Shown piece after piece: positions 1 through 8,400 of a DNA stretch of 11,293 bases. Position 1 is the stretch's first letter; each line of letters begins with the position of its first letter. Origin of the DNA: Bacteroidota bacterium (GTDB taxonomy: Bacteria > Bacteroidota > Bacteroidia > Bacteroidales > UBA12481); assembly GCA_030592205.1 (NCBI GenBank), contig JAUVKA010000079.1:1-11293 (forward strand), given 5' to 3'. A model generated the notes under the pieces. It worked only from the letters and a program-made list of their open reading frames with translations, did no database searches and was not told the DNA's origin. Both the position numbers and the translations under genes were made by a program.

Positions 1-1120
1 GCAAAAAGTGTGGGTAATTATTGTCGAACAACACATTATGCCATCCATACCATTGAAAGGCAATTGGTACACCCATCGTTTTCATGGCATTCAGGAAAGG
101 GAGGTTCATTTCGTGTGGATCACCTTCATCTCTTAACCAGGAAAATGGATCTCCCGTATTTTTATCCACACCCGGTATGTCCCAAGCCCAGGTATCACGT
201 ACCCAAAATCCAATATTCGTAGCTATTTCAGGGAAGTCTGCTCTTTGAGATATTGTTCCTTTGGCTGTCCATACCTGTTTTATGGCCCATTCACGGTACC
301 GATGTGCAGCCTCCAGCCAACCACCCTGATACGGACCAAAGGAAACCTGATAATTGCCTGGCAAATCAGACCCTGCTACTCCCATGTTTTCAGGATACCT
401 GATTAAAGACAACTTCTTCTCTTTTGAGTCAAAATAGAAATCTTTTGCCCTTGATTCTCCATCGCTACTCGAAAAATACACAGCATTAGATCCGTTATTA
501 AATGACATAAACTGCATTGGAAAAAAGCCAGATGGGGAACGTTCTTTAAATGACCCATTCCACTTTTTCAGCAGATGCCCGCCAGTGCCTGTAACGGGGA
601 TTGCAATATCGTATTTCCCGTCAGCAGGAAAACCATTAATGGCTGGGCAGGCAACTTCCCAAAGGCCCCAATAATCGGACTGATTACTTACAAATATTTT
701 CCATTCGGGTATGCCACTATTATATGGCAACGAAAGAGATACTTTAACATTTATTATACTATCCTCCTCCCAAAAGCGAAGATCGTTCCATTCAAGGATG
801 AGCACCTGATCGCCATTTGCCCTTCTAGTCAGGCTTCCAAAACTACAAGGCTTGTAATTATTATCAATTGCAGGGCGTTGAGTCCCCTTGCCAAACACAA
901 TCTCCCATAAAAGATGTTTCCCGTCAACCGGATCAATATGATTATAACCTGTCTCTAAATCGATCATTGCAAATAATCCCATTCCCACAGGTTCAAAATC
1001 AAACCGGGCAAATTTGTTTTCAAACGTGAATCCATGAGAGAGGTCAATCGTTTTCTGTGCAGACAAACCAAGGCTTAACAATATTAATAAAACCAGTGTA
1101 CAGGAGCGTCTATTCTTCAT
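1..1120 (-). CDS. Secreted DUF6259-like putative glycoside hydrolase, C-terminus beyond the window
   Basis: An open frame on the minus strand starts at ATG 1120-1118 and stays open for 373 codons to the left edge, so the 3' end is missing. Residues 1-21 form a Sec signal peptide (MKNRRSC, then a Leu-rich core, ending LGLSAQ) with no lipobox, so a periplasmic or secreted protein is expected. Residues of about 25-280 read like a beta-rich N-terminal domain (for example FENKFARFDFEPVGMGLF, then many Trp/Gly turns). From about 290 a likely barrel domain begins, with NIGFWVRDTWAW and, at the edge, FQWYGWHNVLFDNNYPHF. This layout recalls DUF6259 proteins, which are barrel-type putative glycosidases of Bacteroidota glycan loci; this is recognition from memory, not a profile match. 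The catalytic residues probably lie outside the window. The gene follows the sulfatase at 1245-2696 on the same strand after 124 bp with no clear hairpin terminator, so co-transcription is plausible. Confidence 0.72.
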   Translation of the reverse strand, partial: MKNRRSCTLVLLILLSLGLSAQKTIDLSHGFTFENKFARFDFEPVGMGLFAMIDLETGYNHIDPVDGKHLLWEIVFGKGTQRPAIDNNYKPCSFGSLTRRANGDQVLILEWNDLRFWEEDSIINVKVSLSLPYNSGIPEWKIFVSNQSDYWGLWEVACPAINGFPADGKYDIAIPVTGTGGHLLKKWNGSFKERSPSGFFPMQFMSFNNGSNAVYFSSSDGESRAKDFYFDSKEKKLSLIRYPENMGVAGSDLPGNYQVSFGPYQGGWLEAAHRYREWAIKQVWTAKGTISQRADFPEIATNIGFWVRDTWAWDIPGVDKNTGDPFSWLRDEGDPHEMNLPFLNAMKTMGVPIAFQWYGWHNVLFDNNYPHFL

Positions 1121-1244
1121 TATCATTCAGTGTTTAAAATGTGAATAATCTCTATTTATTATTACTCAAAATCTAAGCAGCCAAAAAATTCAGGCAGGTG
1201 GAATTTTGGTTTAGGATAATAAATCTTTTGTTATTGATTATGAT

Positions 1245-2696
1245 TTACTCTTTATAAACATGCGGATCAAAATATCCGGTTTCGATTTTTAGTTTTTTCA
1301 ACTCTTTCATCATCTCCAACTTAACTGACTCATATTCCGGACTGTTTATAAGATTATCCATCTCACCCGGATCTGTTTCAAGGTCATATAACTCATTGAT
1401 ATCATTGCTTAGATCGGGACTCTCAATATACTTATACCTTTCATTCCTAACACCTGTAATGGTAACAAAACCAGGAGCATACGACTCCTGAAAATATTCG
1501 TACATAATCGATTCACGCCAATTAACGGGCTCATTTTTTAGTAAGGGAACAAGTGAGTTCCCTTGCATTTCCTCCGAAACAATACCACCTGCAAGTTCTA
1601 TTAGAGTTGGAGCCAAATCAATACTCAAAACCATTTCGCTGTTCTGATCCCCAGGTTTAATCATTTCCGGATACCTAATTATGAGTGGTACCCGAAGAGA
1701 TTCCTCGTACATTAATCGTTTATCGCTACGTTGGTGTGCCCCCAGAAAGAATCCATTGTCACTTCCATATACAAGAATTGTATTATCCATTATCTTTAAA
1801 TCTTCAAGACAATCACGAACCTCTCCCACACTTTTGTCAACGGCCAGCATTGCCCGGAGGTAATTCATCCATCTGGGATTCTTTGGATTCCAAGGGTGCG
1901 GTTCTATTTTGTCCGGGACTGGTTTCCCTTCACTATCATTCCAATTCTCATTATGAACTCCGTAAACCCAACCTCTTCTAAGCCATTCAGGTTTGTCTTC
2001 CATATCATCATACCAATTCTCGTATTCAGGAATCAGGGCATTTGGGAAAGCAGCTGAATCACGTGGAGCCGGTGTAAAAGGAGCATGAACGGCTTTATGC
2101 CAGAGAAACAGGCAAAATGGTTTATCTCGAGGTTTTTCGATCCAGCGCTTAGCGTAATCGGTTAAAATATCGGTCATATATCCCTTTTCAATAAACTCAC
2201 GGCCATTCTCATTCAGGGGTGGATTGATGTATTTCCCCTGTCCTTCAAAACCTAACCAGTAATCGAAACCATCTCTCGGTTCAGATCCATGTTTCATATG
2301 CCATTTACCAAGAAAAGCGGTTTCATATCCTGCTTCCTGAAGTGCCTTAGGCAAAAATGGCGCTTTAGGATCCGGATCACTGTATGAATTTATATACACG
2401 CCATGGGTATGTGCGTAACATCCTGTCATATAACAGGCCCTGCTTGGTGAACACAAAGAAGTTGTAACAAATGCATTGTCAAAAACCATCCCCTCTTCGG
2501 CAATCCAGTCTATATTAGGTGTTTTCATAAACGTATACCGTCCGTCTTTGCCAAGTACATTCCATGCCTGATCATCGGTTAGAATAAACACAATGTTTGG
2601 TTTTGGCTGAACTGAAAGAGTTGCCTTTTGCCTATTTATACAACTGGAAAAGATCAAAAAACCGATAATAATTGTTATCGTAAGCTTCATATTCAT
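1245..2696 (-). CDS. S1-family sulfatase lipoprotein, N-acetylglucosamine-6-sulfatase-like
   Basis: This gene encodes a formylglycine-dependent sulfatase of about 483 residues, a normal length for family S1, expected to hydrolyse sulfate esters on glycans. I chose the ATG at 2696 (MNMKLT); an in-frame ATG at 2720 adds eight residues that do not look like a signal, and 2690 is also possible. The N-terminus is a lipoprotein signal ending FSSC (Cys19), so it is probably membrane-anchored. Visible motifs, numbered from 2696, are the metal-site Asp pair in ILTDDQ (41-42), the maturation site CSPSR (Cys82-Arg86), GKWH (Lys131, His133), KAVHAP around residue 204, and SDNG (Asp313-Asn314). The segments VTTSLCSPSRA, GFEGQGKY and KAVHAPF resemble N-acetylglucosamine-6-sulfatase-type sequences, but the true substrate is unknown. 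Conversion of Cys82 needs a sulfatase-maturating enzyme, which is not in this window. A 7 bp inverted repeat lies about 80 bp upstream. Confidence 0.93.
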   Translation of the reverse strand: MNMKLTITIIIGFLIFSSCINRQKATLSVQPKPNIVFILTDDQAWNVLGKDGRYTFMKTPNIDWIAEEGMVFDNAFVTTSLCSPSRACYMTGCYAHTHGVYINSYSDPDPKAPFLPKALQEAGYETAFLGKWHMKHGSEPRDGFDYWLGFEGQGKYINPPLNENGREFIEKGYMTDILTDYAKRWIEKPRDKPFCLFLWHKAVHAPFTPAPRDSAAFPNALIPEYENWYDDMEDKPEWLRRGWVYGVHNENWNDSEGKPVPDKIEPHPWNPKNPRWMNYLRAMLAVDKSVGEVRDCLEDLKIMDNTILVYGSDNGFFLGAHQRSDKRLMYEESLRVPLIIRYPEMIKPGDQNSEMVLSIDLAPTLIELAGGIVSEEMQGNSLVPLLKNEPVNWRESIMYEYFQESYAPGFVTITGVRNERYKYIESPDLSNDINELYDLETDPGEMDNLINSPEYESVKLEMMKELKKLKIETGYFDPHVYKE

Positions 2697-2775
2697 AATT
2701 TCTAATACATTAATATACATCTTATTAATAAGTCATTGGCTCACAATTAATTACAGCCGAGATGTCTTCATGATA

Positions 2776-2791
2776 AAGATATCAATATCTT
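2776..2791. promoter_or_regulatory. Short perfect inverted repeat upstream of the 1245-2696 sulfatase
   Basis: The sequence AAGATATCAATATCTT has 7 bp arms (AAGATAT/ATATCTT) around a CA spacer. It sits in the 218 bp spacer between the broken sulfatase and the intact sulfatase, about 80 bp before the chosen start at 2696. On the minus strand its second arm runs into GATATCTTTATC, which holds TATCTTTA, a one-mismatch version of the Bacteroidota -7 box TAnnTTTG. No convincing -33 box is at the right distance. It could be an operator overlapping a promoter, or chance in AT-rich DNA. The rest of the spacer shows no gene I can support. Confidence 0.3.
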
Positions 2792-2914
2792 ATGCAAGCG
2801 ACTTATAAAATATGGCCATTCTATATCAAATTAGAGACAAATCATTCACCGTGGTAACATGGTCAATTGAACTTGCCCTTGATGGCGAAGAAAAAAATTA
2901 AAGCTTGGCTATCT

Positions 2915-3232
2915 TCAAATTCCTGAAATATATGTTTGCATAGAGTTTAGTTTAGGCATCGAATTCCACCAGCTTATGACTTGATTAACCATAGCCTGTA
3001 CGGTCTCAGAATTAGCCTGAGCCAGATTTTTTATCTCACCCGGATCAATGATCAAGTCATAAAGTTCAGGACGCCCTCCATCATAGTCACATAATAGTTT
3101 CCATTTCCCATCACGCATAGCTAAATCAGGTAGGTTCTCAAATCCATAGTAATTTTTTCTATCAGGCGGGCGACTATAATAAATGGGAGCTTCTCTTGAG
3201 GAATTGGATTGGCCCAGAAGAGTCTGACTCAT
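2915..3232 (-). pseudogene. Broken S1 sulfatase, C-terminal fragment
   Basis: This frame encodes 105 residues that match only the C-terminal part of an S1 sulfatase: SREAPIYYSRPPDRK, then DLAMRDGKWKLLCDYDG, then RPELYDLIIDPGEIKNLA, which is the usual end of the sulfatase C-terminal subdomain. It has no signal peptide and no catalytic motif, so it is not a gene on its own. Reading upstream in the same frame gives DSEGEN directly before the ATG at 3232, which fits the GEN/GED-MSQTLLG stretch of intact relatives, so homology extends through the apparent start. The ATG overlaps the stop of the larger fragment as ATGA (3229-3232); this looks like an accident at a deletion junction that makes one broken gene look like two coupled ones. 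It belongs with the fragment at 3229-3989. Confidence 0.85.
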
Positions 3233-3989
3233 ATTTTCCCCTTCAGAATCCCTGCCTGTCCTGCACCCAGTTCAGGACCATTGTCTGAACATATCAGGAT
3301 CAGGGTATTCTCTTTGATATCTTCATTATTTCTTACATAATCCAACAACTTTCCAAACTGCTTGTCCATTGCCTCTAGTACAGCCAGGTATAATCCTCTT
3401 TTGCCAGCTTCTTTAGCCAGTCCGTATTCTTCATATGGAGGCCAGTACGGGCTATGTACATCATCAGGCCAGACGTTTACGTAAAACGGCTTTTGCTCAT
3501 TATTTGCTTTCTCCATAAATTCTATGGCTGCATCAATATATGCAGTGGTTATCTCCGACCTTTGCATCCAAGTGAATGGTTCCCCAAGTTTTTCTGCCGT
3601 TTTCCATCTGAGTTGTCCGACTTTTCCGGTTTCATCTTTTGTTAGAGGAAGTAATTTGGCTCCCATTCCTTCAAAATTGGTAAGTGATTCATCAAAACCA
3701 TATTCGGTAATTTGCGGCGCATCGGTAACATCGCGTTGTCCACCCATATGCCATTTGCCAAAATGCCCGGTGGCATATCCAGCTTCTTGTAAACTTCGTG
3801 CCAGCATTGGAGCTGAAGTATCCAGCCAGTTTACCATACCACGTTTACTGTTCTGCTCTCGATTTGACAGGTAGGATGTGATATTGTATCTCTGGGGATA
3901 CTGACCGGTGGATATGGCCACACGAGAGGGTGAGCAAATGGGTGAGTTTATATAAAACTGATCACTAAAAAGCCTTTTAATCCTCTCAT
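3229..3989 (-). pseudogene. Broken S1 sulfatase, N-terminal and catalytic fragment with internal deletion
   Basis: The body of an S1 sulfatase is readable from about 3960 to 3229: QFYINSPICSPSR (formylglycine Cys codon at 3936-3934), HFGKWHMGG, PDDVHSPYWPP and ICSDNGPELGAG. The likely native start is ATG 3989, which overlaps the stop of the upstream sulfatase as ATGA and begins MRGLKGFLVI, a plausible signal-peptide start. That frame hits TAA at 3950-3948 after 13 codons, and the sulfatase body lies in a different frame. The catalytic Cys comes only about 18 codons after this start, against residues 80 and 82 in the two intact neighbours, so roughly 60 codons are missing, including the first metal-binding Asp motif. 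The frame stays open upstream to an ATG at 4104, but the extra residues are the neighbour's coding DNA in another frame and show no sulfatase similarity. The fragment ends at LKGKI, where a second conserved block is missing. A functional enzyme is unlikely. Confidence 0.85.
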
Positions 3990-5449
3990 CTTTTTGGCGA
4001 TTGAGGTTCCTGATTATGTGGCTTATAGGGAATATGCCCACTCTTGGTAACACTATATCCCCATTCTGAGAGGTAGGATGCTGCAGGCCTGAAATCGTCC
4101 CCAATTTTATCTAACTCTGACCTCAATTGTTTCTCAAGAGCTGTTTGTAAATCAGCAAATTCTGGATTTGAAACCAGATTATTCATCTGATAAGGATCCT
4201 CAATATCATCATATAATAACCAGGCTCCATCTATTCCTTTCACATAAGTATACTTTGCGGTCTTCAGTGCTCTATATTCTTTTTTGAATTCCTTTTTGAC
4301 ATTTGCAAAGGAAGATACACTCATATACAAGGATCCATGATCCGGATGATATTTTCCTCCTTTAATTACTTGAATAAAGTTCTCGCCCTCAAATGATTCA
4401 GGAATTTCCAAGCCGGCCATTGCTAACAGACTAGCGGAAATATCCGGAGTAGTAACCGGCATTTCAACCATCCTGCTTTCTATCCCTTTGGATGATGGAT
4501 AATGAATGATGAGAGGAACCCCTGCAGATTCAATCCATGGAACCTGTTTTTGCTTAATTCTTACTCCATGGGCTCCCATTATCTCACCATGATCTGAGGT
4601 AAATACGATAATAGTTTTCTTCAATAGGTCAAGCTCTTCTATTTTCTGTAAAATGCTACCAATTGCCTTATCAGTAGCCGAACAGTGTGCATAATATCCA
4701 ACCAGTTCCTCTTTTACTTTTTGGTGTAATTCTATTGGCACATTAGGAGCCACCAGAATGTCAGATTCAGGGTATAAATCCTTGAATTCCTGGGGCGCAG
4801 ATGCATGAGGGAAATGAGGGGTAGCCAATGAAACAAACAAGAAAAAGGGGCTGTCGCTTGTAGCTTCTGTTGTAATGTATACCTGGGCATCATCAGAAAT
4901 GGCGAAAGGAGAATAACCTTCCCAGTACTTCACTTCAGGAGAATCACCTTCATAATAGGCCATGTTATTATAGTCATGAGAACATTCCAGGGCTTTCCAA
5001 TAATCAAATCCCTGCCTTCTATCTGGTGGGGTGAAATCAAATCGTCCTTGGCCGTCTAAATGCCATTTGCCAATATATCCTGTATTGTATCCATTTTCTT
5101 TGAATACTTCAGCCAGACATAGCTCTTCTTCAGGCAGATATGCGTCATTCAAAAACATACCGGTTGAAGTTGGATACCTGCCGGTAAGGATTGAAGCACG
5201 ATATGGGGTGCAAACCGGACATACAGAAACAGCATTTTTAAATGTCACGGCCTCTTCAGAAAAGAGATCAAGATTTGGGGTTTTTACATTCGGGTCTCCG
5301 GCATATCCGGTAGCTGAGCCCCGCCACTGATCAACAAGGATAAAAACTACATTGGGCCTGTCAATTGTCCTTTTTTTGCACCCTGCAATTAATAGTATTA
5401 ACACTACCAATATTAGAGAACTGACTATTTTTCCATCTGGATTTTTCAT
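3986..5449 (-). CDS. S1-family sulfatase lipoprotein with CTPYR active site
   Basis: This is an intact 487-residue formylglycine-dependent sulfatase. The N-terminus MKNPDGK, a long hydrophobic core and LLIAGC (Cys24) form a lipoprotein signal. Motifs seen are FILVDQWRG (Asp40), the maturation site CTPYR (Cys80-Arg84) followed by ASILTGRYP, IGKWH (Lys128, His130), TPHFPH (His212), and TSDHGEIMGAHG (Asp286, His287, His294). The CTPYR motif with VDQWRG recalls the S1_16-type group, some members of which act on galactose or N-acetylgalactosamine 4-sulfate; I cannot fix the subfamily or the substrate by eye. The gene is tightly packed: its ATG overlaps the stop of the rhamnosidase-lyase gene as ATGA (5446-5449), and its own TGA overlaps the native start of the broken sulfatase as ATGA (3986-3989). 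Translational coupling and a shared transcript are therefore likely, which points to joint action on one sulfated substrate. Confidence 0.95.
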   Translation of the reverse strand: MKNPDGKIVSSLILVVLILLIAGCKKRTIDRPNVVFILVDQWRGSATGYAGDPNVKTPNLDLFSEEAVTFKNAVSVCPVCTPYRASILTGRYPTSTGMFLNDAYLPEEELCLAEVFKENGYNTGYIGKWHLDGQGRFDFTPPDRRQGFDYWKALECSHDYNNMAYYEGDSPEVKYWEGYSPFAISDDAQVYITTEATSDSPFFLFVSLATPHFPHASAPQEFKDLYPESDILVAPNVPIELHQKVKEELVGYYAHCSATDKAIGSILQKIEELDLLKKTIIVFTSDHGEIMGAHGVRIKQKQVPWIESAGVPLIIHYPSSKGIESRMVEMPVTTPDISASLLAMAGLEIPESFEGENFIQVIKGGKYHPDHGSLYMSVSSFANVKKEFKKEYRALKTAKYTYVKGIDGAWLLYDDIEDPYQMNNLVSNPEFADLQTALEKQLRSELDKIGDDFRPAASYLSEWGYSVTKSGHIPYKPHNQEPQSPKR

Positions 5450-8400
5450 GTTTTTTTACCTTCAAGTGAAACTCTGATATTTAATGAGTTACCATTGCTG
5501 TTATTTATAGAAACTGGAATTCTTAATTCTATCCTTTTAAGATTTTTAATGTGTTTGTCAAGTTTATAGGGTGGAGGATCAAGTACGATGACCCTGAGTC
5601 CTATTTCAGGATGTGAAAGATTATTCAACTTCAGCTCTTTTCCATCTTTTTTCAATATTGCCCCTGAATTCACAATCTCAACATCTGCAGTAGTAATTAG
5701 TTGCCAGGAAACATACTCAGTTTCTTCGTTTATCTCAATATTATCCTCAATCAGTAAAGAAGCATCTCCATTCTTTATAAATCTACGTATTGCAGAGTTC
5801 AAATTTCCTTTAAAAACCGGGGAGAGATCAAAAGTTACTTCAGGTTTTTCACCTTCCTTATAATCAATCATTGTTGCAAGCCCATCAACTACATGTAATT
5901 CGCCATTTACAGTAAGGGTGCTGTGCCCATAATTGTTCTTTGTCAATAATTTCCATCTGTCACAATTTTGGCAAGATCCCCAGAGATCGAAACCTGTTTT
6001 CTCTAATTCGTGATATGGTTGAACACCAGGATCAATAACCCATCGTATATTTTCAAGTTCAAAAACAAAGGAGCCGGCATCCATATTCCCATGATTCAAA
6101 ATCCCGCCTCCTCCTTTTGCTCCAAAATAGTAACTTCTGCCTTGAGTTTCATCTTTAAAAATGGCTATTGGATTTGTTCCTCTTCCAAACCATTCTGTTG
6201 GTATGTCCACTGTTGAATGCTCTTTGTATTGCGACATCCAGGCAAGAGCTGCTCCGCTGAACCGGTTAAGAGTCATTGTTTCGGGTGAGCCAAGAAAAAG
6301 ATCTTTTTCATAATAGTTTGCATTTCCTGATTTAGCAGCGAACCAGGCTAATATGTTATCCCCACTTTCACCTTTCTTGTCGCCACAATCAGCAAAGTTG
6401 TAATACAATCCGGATGGCGAAGAGCACATTACTTTATACAATGCACTTTCCATAAATCCAGGGTAATTTTTGAGCCCGAAATCAGTACCAAAGGAGGTTT
6501 CAAACATTTCAGCTGACACAACAGAGAAACTTGTTCCATATGTCCAATATCCGGCTCCTTCGGGATATACTCCATCCGGAATGTACTCCGAAAGAGCAAG
6601 TGGGATTTTATCCAAGGCTCTTTTTATTGTTTGAGCAGCCAATTTGGGGTCATCATCAGCTATCGCGATAGAGGCGGCGATCATACCGCCATGACAAACC
6701 TGATTCCAGTTGTTGTGGGTATTAATCCACCAATAATTCTGACCTCCATATTCAGGCCAACCTGGATAAATACCTTTTTCGATTAATGCATTTTTCGCCA
6801 GCTTGATTGATGTTGCCGGGAGTTGATCCGCTGTCCAGTCTAATGCAAAAGCAACTGCCATTGCCATTTCTGCAACATCCAGGTAGTGTGATGGATTCCA
6901 GTCAGAAAAATTACAAACAGCCTTTACTTCCTTATCAATTCGGTCAAGGATAACAGGATCATTATCAATCATATAGACCACACCAAGAAGATTTATCCTG
7001 TGAAGCATGTTTCTTGACACTCCTAATAATCGTCTGCCTGTCATGATCCTCTCAAGAAGCGGCTCATCCAGAGTTTTATAAGCATTTATCCGTACTGCTT
7101 CATACATGTTTTTAATGACAGGATCTGTTTTGATCTTGACCTTGAGATCTTCAACAATCTGCTGATTAAAAACCATTCGGGGTTTTGACTTTGTTATGTT
7201 TTCTTTCAGATAAGACTCCGACATTGGGTTTTGAAGTATCGGCATATCCTCTTCTGCCACTTTAATTGTAACTGGACCTAACAATCCTGAAGGCTCTAAA
7301 GGAACCTTTTCTAAGGGTCTACCTCTAAAATCATGGGCAATAATAATATTTGTTGATGTATAAGGATTTTCCAAGCCTAATATCTCATCGCCTGCAACCC
7401 TGTTGTACCATGAATTAACAACAGTAATTTCCAGGCTGTTCCCTCCTTTTTGGAGCTCATTGCTTATCTCAATCCTAAATGGTTTGGTCCAGACTATGCC
7501 TTTATCCATTCCATTTATTTTAACTTCTGCTATGCCCACATCTTTTACACTTTCTAACTGTAAGAAGTAATGTTTGTCGTTTTGTGGTTCAAAATCTAAG
7601 TTAAACTCCTTGGTGTAGACTGCTGTGCCTGAGTAATACTTTATTCCCTCATCCGGATGTTTAGTCCAGTCGATTAGCTCAGGGACTGTGATAGGTGTAG
7701 GCCCTCCCCACTTGGGATCGAAGTTTACTTCCCACTCTCCTTTAATTCCTTTTACCGTTTTATAATCCGGATAATTAGCTCGAAAAGAGCCTTGTTTATT
7801 CTTGTCGATTTGTTTGTTAAACACCACAATAACGGCTCCATAAGGCTCTAGCGTCAAGGGGACGGTTGTTAGTCCATCATTTTGAGAAAATGCTTTGGCA
7901 TCTCTGATATCACCTGTGAGTGCATCCCATAGTTCGGGCTGCAAGCCTGATACCCGGAATTGACAGTTGATCTTTTTTCTATCTGTGCTTTGGTTAGTAA
8001 CGAAATAGATATCACTTGGCCCTATTGTGTAATGGATGTAATCATAATCTGTTGTACTCTCACTTTCTATAATATTAAAGTCAGTCGGGATATCTTTCGA
8101 CAAGAGATATTCTCTGGCTGTAAGCCCCCATGCTATATAACCTTTACCATATTCTTTTTCACCTTTCTCACTGGCATCTTTTCCCCAAATCTTATCGACC
8201 AGGATATGAAACTGTTTTTGTTCATCTTTACCGCCAACAAGGCTCACCAGTTGTTCAGGTTTATTTCCAATAATGTGAGCTCCTTGTTGTAATAGTTTTT
8301 CAACCTTTTCCAGAACTGTCATCGACAGAACATTATGATTCGGAAGGACTAAAACCCGATATTCAATACCTCCTGGAACTACCAATTTCCCATTCTTCAT

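Noticed and set aside
575..910. Plus-strand open frame of 111 codons
   Set aside because: It lies antisense inside the DUF6259-like gene, whose minus-strand frame is continuous with a signal peptide and domain-like sequence.
2812..2901. A 29-codon plus-strand ORF (MAILYQIRDK...) in the spacer between sulfatases
   Set aside because: It has no recognisable family, no promoter, and a length easily reached by chance; it could be a gene remnant but nothing supports that.
3524..3874. Plus-strand open frame of 116 codons across the broken sulfatase
   Set aside because: It is antisense to clear sulfatase motifs (GKWH, PDDVHSPYWPP) and has no protein-like features of its own.
3948..3989. Programmed -1 frameshifting at C TTT TTA (about 3966-3972) to join MRGLKGF to the sulfatase body
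   Set aside because: The frame relation fits a -1 shift, but the product would still lack about 60 residues including the first metal-binding Asp motif, and a second break follows at 3229. Deletion explains both defects.
3986..5449. Asp-Gln (VDQWRG) instead of an Asp pair at the first metal site
   Set aside because: Several S1 sulfatases and relatives such as choline sulfatases carry Asp-Gln here, so it is not evidence of inactivation.
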